This document shows positions 52,810-63,074 of a stretch of 64,000 bases of DNA, piece after piece; positions within the stretch are counted from its first letter, which is position 1; every line of letters starts with the position of its first letter. Made by a program: the position numbers and the translations under genes. The stretch lies in the NCBI RefSeq assembly GCF_042666505.1, contig NZ_JBHTDN010000003.1:496001-560000 (forward strand). Direction: 5' to 3'. The DNA comes from Parapedobacter sp042666505 (GTDB lineage Bacteria; Bacteroidota; Bacteroidia; Sphingobacteriales; Sphingobacteriaceae). A model generated the notes under the pieces. That model made no database searches. It had not been told where the DNA came from and saw only the letters and a list, made by a program, of their open reading frames with translations.

Positions 52810-55800
52810 ATGAGAAAAAATAGACTACTTGAAAATCGGAGTTTGGCGATTCTGCTATGTTCACTTGTCTTTTCCATTTTTTTGATTCCGGAAAAGATCA
52901 GTGCCCACGGACTCCGGCCCAACCCGATTCCACAGGATGAGATCGAAGTGAAGGGCATTGTTCGGGATTCGATGGGCGTGCTTCCAAACGTTACGATTAC
53001 CGTTAAGGATAATCCCAAAATCGGTACTGCGACTGATGACAACGGTCGCTTTATTCTGGTGGCGCCGGGCCGGAATGTTACGTTGGTTTTCCAGATGCTG
53101 GGGTATGTCACCCAGGAAATCGAGGTGTCGCGCAGCATCGATTTGAACGTTACACTCGAACCATCTACCCAGGAGGTAGGCGAAGTCGTCGTCACAGCGT
53201 TTGGAAGGGTGGTGAAGAAGGAGGCCGTTGTAGGTGCGGTAACATCCATTTCTCCGGAAGAGCTGCGGATCCCTTCGAGCAACCTAACCAATGCGTTAGC
53301 GGGAAGGGCTGCCGGAATCATCGCGTATCAGCGTTCGGGAGAGCCCGGCCGTGACAACGCGGACTTTTTCGTACGAGGGGTAACCACATTCGGATATAAA
53401 AACGGTCCGCTGATCCTGATTGACGGAATTGAATCGTCCAATACGGACCTCGCACGGATAACGGTGGATGACGTTGCATCGTTTTCCATTCTTAAGGATG
53501 CCACTTCCACGGCTGTATATGGCGCCCGGGGCGCCAACGGCGTTATTCTCGTCGAGACCAAAAAAGGAAAGGAAGGACGGGCGAAAATATCGTTCCGCGT
53601 GGACCAGGCATTTTCTGCGCCTACGACGAATCTTGAACTGGCCGACCCGATCACCTATATGAAAATGGCCAACGAAGCGGTGCTTACCAGGGATCGCTTG
53701 GGAAGCATTCTGTATCCGGACGATAAAATAAATCGGACGGGACAACCGGATGCCAGCCCCTATATTTATCCGGCAAACGATTGGCGGAAAATCTTATTCA
53801 AAGATTACACCAGCAACCAGCGCTATGCCCTTAACGTAAGCGGCGGTGGCGGCGTGGCCCGCTACTTTATTTCCGGCGGGTTGAATCAGGACAACGGCGT
53901 ACTGAAAGTGGATCCGGTGAACAACTTTAACAGCAACATCAATCTGAAAAGCTATTCATTGCGCTCCAATATTGATATTGACCTAACCAAAAGCACGATG
54001 CTTACCGTGCGGCTTTACGGGAATTTCGACGACTACCGTGGGCCTATCTACAATGGGGAGGAAATGTATGCCATGTTGATGCATTCCAATCCCGTGCAAT
54101 TTCCGGCTACCTTTCCAAGGGACGAGGACCACGCGTACGTGAAACATATCCTTTTTGGAAATAATGTGACCCGCAGTAACCGGGGGTCCTTATATCTAAA
54201 CCCTTATGCGGAAATGGTAAGGGGCTACCGCGATTGGAACCGCTCCAAAATGATGGCGCAGATGGAAATTGCCCAAAATTTAGGAGATTGGGTAAAAGGG
54301 CTTAATTTCAGGGGGATGTTCAACGTCGAGCGCTATGCTTATAATACGGTAACCCGCGCTTATAACCCTTTCTACTACGAAGTGGGTAATTACGATCCCT
54401 TTACACAAGATTATTCATACAATGTCATCAACTCTTCCGCCAATCCGCAGCCCGTGGGGCCCATCGGTACCGAGTACCTGAGCTTTGATAGTCATCCCGC
54501 TCTCCGGGAAGTCAATGCTAATTTTTATGCACAGGGGGTGTTGAACTACGATAACCTATTCAATGAGACCCATTCGGTAAGCGGAATGCTGGTGGGGATC
54601 GTGCAACAGCGGCTTAATTCAACCGCGGGTACGCTACTTACGTCCCTGCCATTTAGAAATACGGGGTTGTCGGGCCGGTTTACTTATGGGTATGATAGCC
54701 GGTACCATGCCGAGTTTAATTTTGGATATAACGGTACCGAGCGATTCTACCAGGACAAACGTTTCGGTTTTTTCCCCTCGGGAGGGATTGCGTGGTCCAT
54801 TCACAACGAACGGTTCTTTGAAAACCTGAAGAGTACCGTCAATACGTTGAAAGTTCGGTATACCTACGGCATCATCGGTAACGATGCCATTGGCGAGCCT
54901 TCGGACCGCTTCTTCTATTTATCCGAGGTGAATATGAATGCCACTGGCAGAGCTGCCCGATTCGGGCGGGACATCGTGGGAGCCAGTAAGTACCTGAACG
55001 GAGTATCCGTTTCTAGGTATGCCAACGAAGACATTACGTGGGAAAAGTCCATACAGCAAAATTTAGGGTTGGAACTGGGATTGCTCAGCGCCATTACCCT
55101 CAACGTGGACCTGTTTAAACAGCATCGCACCAACATCCTCATGACGCGGGCGCACATTCCTGCTTCCATGGGCCTGTCGGCCCCGGTGCGGGCGAATGTC
55201 GGCGAGGCTTCTTCTCAAGGTATCGACGCATCGCTCACGGTAAGCAAGTCTTTCGACAACGGATTGTTTTTGTCGGCGATGGGGAATTTTACCTATTCCA
55301 CCAATAAATTCCTGGTATACGAAGAACCGGCTTACAAAGAAACCTACCGTTCCAGAATCGGACAGAACATTAACCAGGTCTATGGGTACATTGCCGAACG
55401 CCTTTTTGTGGACGACGAGGAAGCATTGAACTCCCCGGGTCAGAATTTCGGCCGTCCGGTGCTGGGGGGCGACATTAAATTTCTGGATGTAAACGGAGAC
55501 GGACAGATTACCCCGGCGGATCAAGTGCCCATTGGTTTTCCTACGGTGCCGGAAATCGTCTATGGCTTCGGCCCCTCTGTCTCCTTTAAGGGCTTTGACC
55601 TTTCGCTGTTCTTCCAAGGCTTGGCGAACGAATCATTCTGGATAAACTACAAGGCTCCGAGCCCCGATCGGCCGTACGAGGCCATTAACCCATTTGTGGG
55701 TGACCGGCAGGTGCTCAAGGTGATTGCTGACAATTATTGGAGCGAGCAAAACCAGAATGTTTATGCATTCTGGCCGCGTCTCAGTAACTTCGACCACCCG

Positions 55801-56055
55801 AACAATGCACAGACCAGCACCTGGTTCATGCGGAACGGCAGCTTTTTGCGCCTGAAAACCCTCGAATTCGGCTATACCCTGCCACAGCGGCTTACCAGTA
55901 GGATCGGTTCCTCCGCTATCAGGGTCTATTTCAGCGGGAATAACCTTCTTACCATCAGCCAATTCAAGCTTTGGGATGTCGAAATGGGAGGCAACGGTTT
56001 AGGATACCCCATCCAGAAGGTGTTCAATTTGGGTGTTCACGTTAATTTCAATTAA
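52810..56055 (+). CDS. SusC/RagA-type TonB-linked outer-membrane transporter
   Basis: A 1081-residue TonB-dependent glycan importer. A signal peptide (about 1-35) is followed by a carboxypeptidase-like regulatory domain (IEVKGIVRDS..., about 45-120), the plug with NALAGRAAGIIAYQRSGEPG and VRGVTTFG...LILIDGIE (about 125-240), and a long beta-barrel ending in aromatic VHVNFN. There is no STN domain at the N-terminus, so control by an anti-sigma factor is unlikely. It pairs with the following SusD, four bases away, to bind and import oligosaccharides. Confidence 0.95.
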   Translation: MRKNRLLENRSLAILLCSLVFSIFLIPEKISAHGLRPNPIPQDEIEVKGIVRDSMGVLPNVTITVKDNPKIGTATDDNGRFILVAPGRNVTLVFQMLGYVTQEIEVSRSIDLNVTLEPSTQEVGEVVVTAFGRVVKKEAVVGAVTSISPEELRIPSSNLTNALAGRAAGIIAYQRSGEPGRDNADFFVRGVTTFGYKNGPLILIDGIESSNTDLARITVDDVASFSILKDATSTAVYGARGANGVILVETKKGKEGRAKISFRVDQAFSAPTTNLELADPITYMKMANEAVLTRDRLGSILYPDDKINRTGQPDASPYIYPANDWRKILFKDYTSNQRYALNVSGGGGVARYFISGGLNQDNGVLKVDPVNNFNSNINLKSYSLRSNIDIDLTKSTMLTVRLYGNFDDYRGPIYNGEEMYAMLMHSNPVQFPATFPRDEDHAYVKHILFGNNVTRSNRGSLYLNPYAEMVRGYRDWNRSKMMAQMEIAQNLGDWVKGLNFRGMFNVERYAYNTVTRAYNPFYYEVGNYDPFTQDYSYNVINSSANPQPVGPIGTEYLSFDSHPALREVNANFYAQGVLNYDNLFNETHSVSGMLVGIVQQRLNSTAGTLLTSLPFRNTGLSGRFTYGYDSRYHAEFNFGYNGTERFYQDKRFGFFPSGGIAWSIHNERFFENLKSTVNTLKVRYTYGIIGNDAIGEPSDRFFYLSEVNMNATGRAARFGRDIVGASKYLNGVSVSRYANEDITWEKSIQQNLGLELGLLSAITLNVDLFKQHRTNILMTRAHIPASMGLSAPVRANVGEASSQGIDASLTVSKSFDNGLFLSAMGNFTYSTNKFLVYEEPAYKETYRSRIGQNINQVYGYIAERLFVDDEEALNSPGQNFGRPVLGGDIKFLDVNGDGQITPADQVPIGFPTVPEIVYGFGPSVSFKGFDLSLFFQGLANESFWINYKAPSPDRPYEAINPFVGDRQVLKVIADNYWSEQNQNVYAFWPRLSNFDHPNNAQTSTWFMRNGSFLRLKTLEFGYTLPQRLTSRIGSSAIRVYFSGNNLLTISQFKLWDVEMGGNGLGYPIQKVFNLGVHVNFN

Positions 56056-56059
56056 GCTC

Positions 56060-57964
56060 ATGAAAATGCTCAACATACAAAATTTCGCATCAGGTTTCCT
56101 TGTTGCAATCATCTCTTGTTTTTCGTCCTGTTCGAACTACCTCGATATTGTTCCCGATAACGTAGCTACACTCGATAACGCCTTTGCCATGCGGGGAGAA
56201 GCGGAAAAATACCTGTTTACCTGTTATTCGTATATGCCCCGCGACGCAGAGTTTAACGGTAGTCCAGCTTTATTAGGCGGCGACGAAGTATGGGAACTTC
56301 CGGAGATCAATGAAACAAGCGTATACCGGCAGCTCGCCGAAGGAAACCAGAACGTAAATAACCCGATCGGCAATTTCTGGAACCACATGTATGCCGCCAT
56401 ACGCGATTGTAATATTTTTCTCGAAAATATTGATCGGGTACCCGATATCGAGCCGCGGGAAAAACGGCAATGGATCGCCGAGGTAAAAGTACTGAAAGCC
56501 TATTACCATTTCTGGTTGATACGCATGTATGGTCCGATCCCGCTTATCAAAACCAATTTGCCCATTTCAGCGGGCACTGATGCGGTGAAGGTGTTTCGAG
56601 AACCGGTAGATGACTGCTTCAGCTATGTAGTGCAGCTGCTCGATGAAGCCAAAGACGACCTACTGCTAACCGTAGTAGATCCGCAGTATTATGGCAAGAT
56701 ATCGCAACCCGTGGCGTATGGACTGAAAGCGAAGGTGCTGACGTTTGCGGCCAGCCCGCTCTTCAATGGCAACACCGAACAGGCTAGCCTCAAAAATCCC
56801 GACGGAACCCCGCTGTTCAATCCGGAATACTCCGGCGCCAAGTGGCAGCTGGCAGCCGATGCCTGCCGGGAAGCCATTGACATCTGCGAAAGCGCAGGCA
56901 TACTGCTCTATGAGCACCCGAACGTAAAAGCGGCGTTTTTAATCGGCGATACGACGCAAACCGAGCTGAGCCTACGTATGGCGTTTTCGGAACGATGGAA
57001 CTCGGAGATCATCTGGGCCAATACGCAAAGCTGGATCAGCCGGGTACAGGTGTTGGCTTCACCAGACTGGGCGCCCAGTGCGCAAGCCAGGGTCTGGATG
57101 GACAACCGGTATAATGCACCATTGAAAGTGGTTGAACAGTTCTATACCAATCACGGGCTACCCATCAATGAGGATAAAACCTGGAACTATGGAGCGCGTT
57201 ATACAACCAAAGTGGCCACTACCGCCGATCAGCACCAGTTATATATACGAAACGGATTTGCGACTGCGGCCCTTAACTTTGACCGCGAACCCCGGTTTTA
57301 TGCATACTTGGGTTTCGATGGCGGTATCTGGTATGGCCAGGGTAAATTTAATGACAAGGTGCCTGCGGATCTTTATTACCTTCAGCTGAAATTGGGAGAT
57401 CAGATCGGAAAGACTTCGGCGTTCAACGGCCCCGTTACGGGCTATTCCATCAAAAAATGGATACACCCCGATAACGTACGAAGCCCGGCCAGCTATACTA
57501 CGATTGATTATCCCTGGCCGCTGATGCGTCTGGCTGATCTTTACCTGTTATATAGCGAGTGCCTTAACGAAGTGAGTGGCCCGGGTGCGGAGGTTTTTGA
57601 GTATTTGGACAAGGTAAGGGCGCGCGCTGGCATCCCGGGCGTGGTGGATGCATGGACCAATTTTTCCACCAATCCGGCCAAGGTGACAACCCAGAATGGT
57701 GTTCGTGAAATCATACAGCGGGAAAGGCTGAATGAACTCGCATTTGAGCAACAGCGCTTCTGGGACCTCCGTCGGTGGAAGCTGGCCATTACCGAAATGA
57801 ACAAGACCGTTGCCGGTTGGAATGTTTACGGCTCCACCACGGAGACCTATTATCGGCCGACTAATCTTTTTCAGCAACGCTTCGGTATAAAAGATTATTT
57901 CTGGCCAATAGCGCAAGGCGAACGCGACGTGAATACGAATCTGGTACAAAATATCGGTTGGTAA
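56060..57964 (+). CDS. SusD/RagB-type glycan-binding lipoprotein
   Basis: A 634-residue surface lipoprotein from the ATG at 56060; the lipobox is FSSC near residue 24, then SNYLDIVPDNVATLDNAF, a typical SusD start. TPR-like helical regions follow, with AEVKVLKAYYHFWLIRMYG near 148 and C-terminal RERLNELAFEQQRFWDLRRWK. It caps the SusC pore and selects the sugar ligand. The length is at the longer end of the family. Confidence 0.94.
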   Translation: MKMLNIQNFASGFLVAIISCFSSCSNYLDIVPDNVATLDNAFAMRGEAEKYLFTCYSYMPRDAEFNGSPALLGGDEVWELPEINETSVYRQLAEGNQNVNNPIGNFWNHMYAAIRDCNIFLENIDRVPDIEPREKRQWIAEVKVLKAYYHFWLIRMYGPIPLIKTNLPISAGTDAVKVFREPVDDCFSYVVQLLDEAKDDLLLTVVDPQYYGKISQPVAYGLKAKVLTFAASPLFNGNTEQASLKNPDGTPLFNPEYSGAKWQLAADACREAIDICESAGILLYEHPNVKAAFLIGDTTQTELSLRMAFSERWNSEIIWANTQSWISRVQVLASPDWAPSAQARVWMDNRYNAPLKVVEQFYTNHGLPINEDKTWNYGARYTTKVATTADQHQLYIRNGFATAALNFDREPRFYAYLGFDGGIWYGQGKFNDKVPADLYYLQLKLGDQIGKTSAFNGPVTGYSIKKWIHPDNVRSPASYTTIDYPWPLMRLADLYLLYSECLNEVSGPGAEVFEYLDKVRARAGIPGVVDAWTNFSTNPAKVTTQNGVREIIQRERLNELAFEQQRFWDLRRWKLAITEMNKTVAGWNVYGSTTETYYRPTNLFQQRFGIKDYFWPIAQGERDVNTNLVQNIGW

Positions 57965-57995
57965 TGAGTTTACAACCTTTTAACTATTTATAAAA

Positions 57996-59210
57996 ATGGA
58001 AAAGAAATTTCAGCTCTGGTTTTGGGCGCTCCTTTCACTGGTTGCGTTTAGCTGTGACCGGAATGACGAGTATATAAACTATACGGATCCGAACCTACCC
58101 GCGCCCGCACAGGTACAGGACGTGCGTGTTATACCGAAGAATGGCGGCGCGCATATTGTGTATAAAGTTCCCAAAGATCCGAACCTGAGGTATGTAAAAG
58201 CGGTTTATGAAACCGCTCCGGGTACGGTATGGGAGGTAAAATCCTCTTACTACACCGATACGTTGAAAATCGAAGGGTTTGGCGACACGCAGGAATACGA
58301 GGTGAAGCTATACAGTGTCGGGAAAAATGAAAAAGAGTCCGAGCCGTTGGTGGTTCCAGTGAAGCCGCTCATCCCGGCTATCCAGTCGGTGTACGAAACG
58401 TTGGCTGTTTCGGGTACCTTTGGGGGCATCAATGTGAAACTACAGAATCCGGATCGGGCCAATCTGGCGGTCGTCGTCCTGTTAGACACCGCCAACAACG
58501 GCCACTACAGCGAGCTGACTACCTATTATACGGCGGCCGATAAAGTGAACTTTTCCGTCCGGGGAATGGATACGGAGGAAAAGAAGGTCGCGATTTTCTT
58601 AAGAGACCGGTGGAATAACAAAACCGAGCCAAAAGAGTCTGTGGTAACCCCATTGTTCGAAAAGCTGATCGACAAGGCTCCCTGGAAAGCCCTGGAATTG
58701 CCCGGGGACAATTTTCAATACGTTGAAAATTACCCACTGTACAAGATATTCGATGGTGGTTTTGGCTATTGCTGCCTGTTTGCCTCAGACCAATTTCAGC
58801 TGCCGCATACGATTACCCTCGATTTGGGGCAACCGACAATTATAAGCCGTATGAAAACGTGGCTTCATCCCGAAGGTGCCTACCAAGGATCCCACCCCAA
58901 GGACTTTGAAATTTGGGGGTCAAACAGTGTGAATCCCGACGGAGATTACGTGGATCTGGAAAACAAGATATACCGGGATAACTGGGTAAAATTGGGTACG
59001 TTCAGTTCTTTTAAACCATCCGGACCGGGGCCCGTGACCCAGGAGGACCGGGACTATGCATTGACGCTAGGGGAAGATTTCGAATTTGAATCCGGTATTC
59101 CTGCGGTCCGGTATATCCGCTTCAAAACGTTGAATACCTGGGGCATCCCAAGCGGTAGGGCACAGGTGGTTATACAGGAGCTTACCTTATGGGGGCAAGA
59201 TGGGCAGTAA
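57996..59210 (+). CDS. surface lipoprotein with DUF4959, DUF5126 and DUF5000 domains
   Basis: A 404-residue lipoprotein (lipobox FSC at about 18-20). An Fn3-like DUF4959 region (about 35-125) and DUF5126 region (about 125-230) precede a C-terminal DUF5000/F5-8-type-C-like domain (about 230-400) with YPLYKIFDGGFG and HTITLDLGQPT. Such proteins usually follow susD in rhamnogalacturonan- and other pectin-type loci and are thought to bind glycan at the cell surface. The domain order fits the family; no enzyme motif is visible. Confidence 0.82.
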   Translation: MEKKFQLWFWALLSLVAFSCDRNDEYINYTDPNLPAPAQVQDVRVIPKNGGAHIVYKVPKDPNLRYVKAVYETAPGTVWEVKSSYYTDTLKIEGFGDTQEYEVKLYSVGKNEKESEPLVVPVKPLIPAIQSVYETLAVSGTFGGINVKLQNPDRANLAVVVLLDTANNGHYSELTTYYTAADKVNFSVRGMDTEEKKVAIFLRDRWNNKTEPKESVVTPLFEKLIDKAPWKALELPGDNFQYVENYPLYKIFDGGFGYCCLFASDQFQLPHTITLDLGQPTIISRMKTWLHPEGAYQGSHPKDFEIWGSNSVNPDGDYVDLENKIYRDNWVKLGTFSSFKPSGPGPVTQEDRDYALTLGEDFEFESGIPAVRYIRFKTLNTWGIPSGRAQVVIQELTLWGQDGQ

Positions 59211-59238
59211 TTAACGCTTAAATCAAGAATCGAATAAC

Positions 59239-60420
59239 ATGAAAATCAGTATATATTACCTAATTGCAGCACTGGCAGTAATTTCCGGCTGTAAGAAAAT
59301 GGACGATACGTACAAAAAGTTTGTGGTACCCTCCGGTATTACCTACGTGGAGCGTGCAAAGATGGTAAAGACGTATTCCGGTCTGAACCGTGTACTATTT
59401 GGTTGGAAGGCACCGGCGGATCCCAACGTAAGCCAAGCACGTATCTACTGGAATAATTATCAGGATTCGGTAGAGATCGATATACCGGCTGATGCGGATA
59501 CGGTTTCCTATGTCCTGGATATAGCCGAAGGCAATTATTCCTTCATTATCAAAACCTACGATGATGCGGGTAACCAGTCCGTACCCGTGGAGGTGCAAGG
59601 CCGGTCTGTCGGCGAGACCTTTCTCGGTAATATGTTCAACCGCCCGCTGACGCAGGCGTTTGTTGACAATGCGAACGGCCAGCTGCAATTGTTCTGGGGC
59701 GGTGCAGATGTCCATAACGGAAGCATCGGGCACCAGCTCACCTACACGGACGAGACGGGGACTGAAAAGCGGTTGTTTATCAATCCGGAAACCGAAGCTA
59801 CTGCCTTGGCGGATTATAAAAAAGGAACGGATCTTTCCTACACCACCTGGTACCTGGCGGATACAACCTCCATCGATACGTTAAAAACTACGGCGGCCGT
59901 TGTGCCGGGAAATACCGTGAGGTTTAAGCTGGACAAATCGAAATTCCGGGAATTGCGTCTTCCCACCGATGCGTCAGCCAGGGAAGACATCGGATGGTTC
60001 CTTCGGAACATGTGGGATGGAAGAACGAATCCTGACCCCGGTTTTCATACACCGGATGTATCCAAACCGGCCCATGTAACTATCGACTTGGGCACATCAG
60101 ATCATCCCCTGTATTCGTTCCGGCTTTGGCAGCGTACAGATTGGGACACTGCCTATGGGCATGGTAACCCAAAAACGTTTGCATTATGGGGCAGCAATGA
60201 TCCGGCTCCCGACGGCAGCTGGGATAGCTGGACAAAGCTCGGTGATTTTACTTCGGAGACGCACGTAATATCGGAAGGGGAACTATTCGAAATCCCCCCG
60301 GGTGCCCCCGCATTCCGGTATTTGCGAATTCAAGTTTCGTCCACTTGGGGTTACGGTACAGACGTAAGTCCCATCGTCATGATGGAAATCGAATTAATGG
60401 GTAGCTTAGGCACGCCGTAG
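59239..60420 (+). CDS. DUF4998 lipoprotein with discoidin-like C-terminus
   Basis: A 393-residue lipoprotein with lipobox ISGC at about 15-18. The first half resembles DUF4998 (YSGLNRVLFGWKAPADPNVSQA near 48), made of Fn3-like folds. The second half, from about residue 245, is F5/8-type-C-like, with HVTIDLGTSDHPLYSF and FRYLRIQVSSTWG, similar to the end of the preceding protein. It is likely a second surface glycan-binding protein of the locus. Confidence 0.78.
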   Translation: MKISIYYLIAALAVISGCKKMDDTYKKFVVPSGITYVERAKMVKTYSGLNRVLFGWKAPADPNVSQARIYWNNYQDSVEIDIPADADTVSYVLDIAEGNYSFIIKTYDDAGNQSVPVEVQGRSVGETFLGNMFNRPLTQAFVDNANGQLQLFWGGADVHNGSIGHQLTYTDETGTEKRLFINPETEATALADYKKGTDLSYTTWYLADTTSIDTLKTTAAVVPGNTVRFKLDKSKFRELRLPTDASAREDIGWFLRNMWDGRTNPDPGFHTPDVSKPAHVTIDLGTSDHPLYSFRLWQRTDWDTAYGHGNPKTFALWGSNDPAPDGSWDSWTKLGDFTSETHVISEGELFEIPPGAPAFRYLRIQVSSTWGYGTDVSPIVMMEIELMGSLGTP

Positions 60421-60429
60421 GGTTGTTAA

Positions 60430-61713
60430 ATGATGATCAATAGTATGTTAAGGCGTTACTCGACATTGGCGTTTCTGGCGGTTTGTTTCCGTATTGCCGC
60501 TGTTCAGGCGCAAGAAGTAGCACCCGGCGGAGTCGAGCGTCCCTTTCAAATTGGCATTTTTTACGGCCCTACACCGGAACTGACGAATGACCGGCAGTTC
60601 CGGTGGATTAAACGTGCCCATATCGATTTTATTCAGTTTATCGAAGACGCAAAACGGCAGGAAGCCACGGCGTCCCAGAAAAGGAACTTTCAGATACTCG
60701 ATTTGGCACAGAAGCACGGTTTGACCTATTACGTAGGTGATCCGCGCGTACACGGTTCGGACGAAGATGTTCGAGACCTGGTTGAGACTTACAAAGGGCA
60801 CCCCGCAACGGGGGGATATTACATCGTAGACGAACCGGGTGCCGACGCGTTGGACTGGCCCGCGAAAACGTATCAGTTTATACGAACACTCGATCCGGAC
60901 CGAGTACCCTATGTAAATCTATTGCCGGATTTTGTTTATGAGGACTATGAGCACAATTATGTCGAGAAGTGGATTGGCAAGGTCGGCAGGGAAAATCTTA
61001 TTTTCCTTTCGTTTGACAACTATCCCTTCCTGATCGACGGGTCCTTTAGGCTCACTAATTTTTACAACCTGGATGTCATTCGGCGGGCTGGATTAAAACA
61101 TGGCGTCCGCACCTCATCGTATCTGCAATCGGTTGGTATCAAAGGGCATTACCGGCGCCCAACGGAGCATGAATTGCGATTCAGTGCCTTCTCCAACCTG
61201 GCCTATGGGATCAAGAATTTGGTTTGGTTTACGTACAATACACCCGTTGGGCAGCCCGTGGAGAAGTTTACCAGCGCCATCATCGATAGCGTAGGAAAAA
61301 AGACGGATTTATACCGTCCGTTCCGGCGGTTAAACAAACAGCTCCATCGGATCGGAAGTGTGCTGGCCGGATTGGATGCGGTAGCGGTCTATCACACCGG
61401 GGAAGCGCCAGGAAAAGGAATCGTTTCCCTGCCCGCGGATTTTGGCTGGCAGCCCGCCAATACCAATGACCAGCTGATTATCACTGAATTCCGGAATCCA
61501 CGGAACAACCGACAGTATATGATGATCGTCAATAAATCGCTCACTGAGGAAAAAGATATCCAAGGTGTTCTGGATGCGAACATCAAACGGGTCTATCGAA
61601 TATCCGACATAAGCGGCAGAAAAAAGGCCGTCCGCATTAACGGCGGGCGGATGGAGGATCGTTTTCTTCCAGGGGAAGGAAAATTGTATCTTTTCGAAAC
61701 AACTAAAAAATAA
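60430..61713 (+). CDS. exported TIM-barrel protein, glycosidase-like, family unassigned
   Basis: A 427-residue exported protein (signal peptide ending near VQAQE, residue 29). The body alternates helix and strand as in TIM-barrel glycosidases: FQIGIFYGPTPE at the start, GGYYIVDEPGADALDW near 132 where an acidic pair could be catalytic, and LVWFTYNTPVGQPV near 260. A beta-sandwich-like tail follows from about 350. I cannot place it in a named family; relatives of GH42-like or unclassified hydrolases are possible. It is tightly packed with the next gene, five bases away. Confidence 0.6.
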   Translation: MMINSMLRRYSTLAFLAVCFRIAAVQAQEVAPGGVERPFQIGIFYGPTPELTNDRQFRWIKRAHIDFIQFIEDAKRQEATASQKRNFQILDLAQKHGLTYYVGDPRVHGSDEDVRDLVETYKGHPATGGYYIVDEPGADALDWPAKTYQFIRTLDPDRVPYVNLLPDFVYEDYEHNYVEKWIGKVGRENLIFLSFDNYPFLIDGSFRLTNFYNLDVIRRAGLKHGVRTSSYLQSVGIKGHYRRPTEHELRFSAFSNLAYGIKNLVWFTYNTPVGQPVEKFTSAIIDSVGKKTDLYRPFRRLNKQLHRIGSVLAGLDAVAVYHTGEAPGKGIVSLPADFGWQPANTNDQLIITEFRNPRNNRQYMMIVNKSLTEEKDIQGVLDANIKRVYRISDISGRKKAVRINGGRMEDRFLPGEGKLYLFETTKK

Positions 61714-61718
61714 CGAAA

Positions 61719-63074
61719 ATGAAAAGGATACTGATTACGCCGATATACCTATTTCTGACCATGGGGTGGAGCATTGCCCAGCCGATCGTAACCGCAGAAG
61801 ATTTCGAGTTTCTGAAGGGACTGACCCAAGCCGTGCTGGACAGTTCACGCATACGTCCGGGCCAGCAATTGGTGTCTCCGTTTGGTGCGAACAACACGGG
61901 TGGTACGCTCATCAGACCTGGAGGCCGGGAAACCTATCCGTCGTTCTGGATCCGGGACTATGCCATGACACTGGAAACGGGTTTCGTAACCAAGGAAGAG
62001 CAGAAACACATGCTGCTCCTGACTGCTTCCACCCAGTGTGACCAATCCTGGATTACCGAGGGAGGGAGTTTGGTGCCTTTTGGCGCCATTGCGGACCATA
62101 TCCGGGTAGATGATCTGAAGCCCATTTATTTTCCCGGAACTTATGATTACGATGAACAGGGTGTGGAAGCGTTCGGTATGACGCCGCCTTACTGCGATCA
62201 GTATTATTTTATTTACATGGCCGATTACTATCTTCGCACCACGAAAGATCGCAACATACTGGATAAATTGATCAACGGAATGCGTTTGGTAGACCGGTTG
62301 GAGATTGCATTTAAAATACCACCGTCACGGCAGGATAATCACCTAATTTATACGAACGATACATTCCGGGGTGTTGACTTCGGTTTCCGGGACGCCATCC
62401 GTATTACCGGTGATCTTAGCTATCCGTCCATTCTGAAGTACCGGGCGGCATATCAACTGGCCGCTATTTTTGATGAAGTGGGTGATCGGGAAAAGGCGAG
62501 GGGCTACCGGCAAATCGCCCAGCAGCTAAAAGAAGCGATACCCCGCACCTTTTTAAATAAGGACGGAATGTTGCGCGCGTCCACGGGTAAAGGCGGACAG
62601 GCCGATGTATGGGGAACTGCGCTGGCGGTTTACCTGGGCATTTTGGAGGGGGAAAACGCAAAACAAGCTGGGCAGCATCTGGCCCAAGCCTATGCAGCAG
62701 GAAAATTGGCGTATAAAGGAAGTGTAAGGCACATTATCCACGGGGAAGATTTTAGTGAAGAAACCGCCTGGGAAGATGCCATCGTACCCAAGAACCAATA
62801 TCAGAATGGCGCCTATTGGGGAACCGCCACCGGATGGGTTGCCTACGCCATTGCGAATGTCGATGCGGCGGTCGCATCGCGTTTAATAAGCGACTACATT
62901 GCGGGCCTGAGGGAAAGCGATTTCCGAAAGGGAATCGGGTTTTCAGGACCCTATGAGTGCTATTTTCCACCACAGTATACGCGTGGACCTGTTTACCTGA
63001 CCACAGTGAGCGTCCCTTACATTGTGCTGGAATCCATGCGCCAAAAGCGGAAGCACACGTATTTAACTCAATGA
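61719..63074 (+). CDS. exported six-hairpin glycosidase-like protein
   Basis: A 451-residue exported protein with a signal peptide (MKRILITPIYLFLTMGWSIAQ). The repeated hairpins, FWIRDYAMTLETG near 76, DVWGTALAVYLGI near 300 and YWGTATGWVAYA near 365, are those of (alpha/alpha)6-barrel glycosidases. The family could not be fixed by eye, but activity on a glycan of this locus is likely. Its stop overlaps the start of the GH78 gene (ATGA). Confidence 0.65.
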   Translation: MKRILITPIYLFLTMGWSIAQPIVTAEDFEFLKGLTQAVLDSSRIRPGQQLVSPFGANNTGGTLIRPGGRETYPSFWIRDYAMTLETGFVTKEEQKHMLLLTASTQCDQSWITEGGSLVPFGAIADHIRVDDLKPIYFPGTYDYDEQGVEAFGMTPPYCDQYYFIYMADYYLRTTKDRNILDKLINGMRLVDRLEIAFKIPPSRQDNHLIYTNDTFRGVDFGFRDAIRITGDLSYPSILKYRAAYQLAAIFDEVGDREKARGYRQIAQQLKEAIPRTFLNKDGMLRASTGKGGQADVWGTALAVYLGILEGENAKQAGQHLAQAYAAGKLAYKGSVRHIIHGEDFSEETAWEDAIVPKNQYQNGAYWGTATGWVAYAIANVDAAVASRLISDYIAGLRESDFRKGIGFSGPYECYFPPQYTRGPVYLTTVSVPYIVLESMRQKRKHTYLTQ

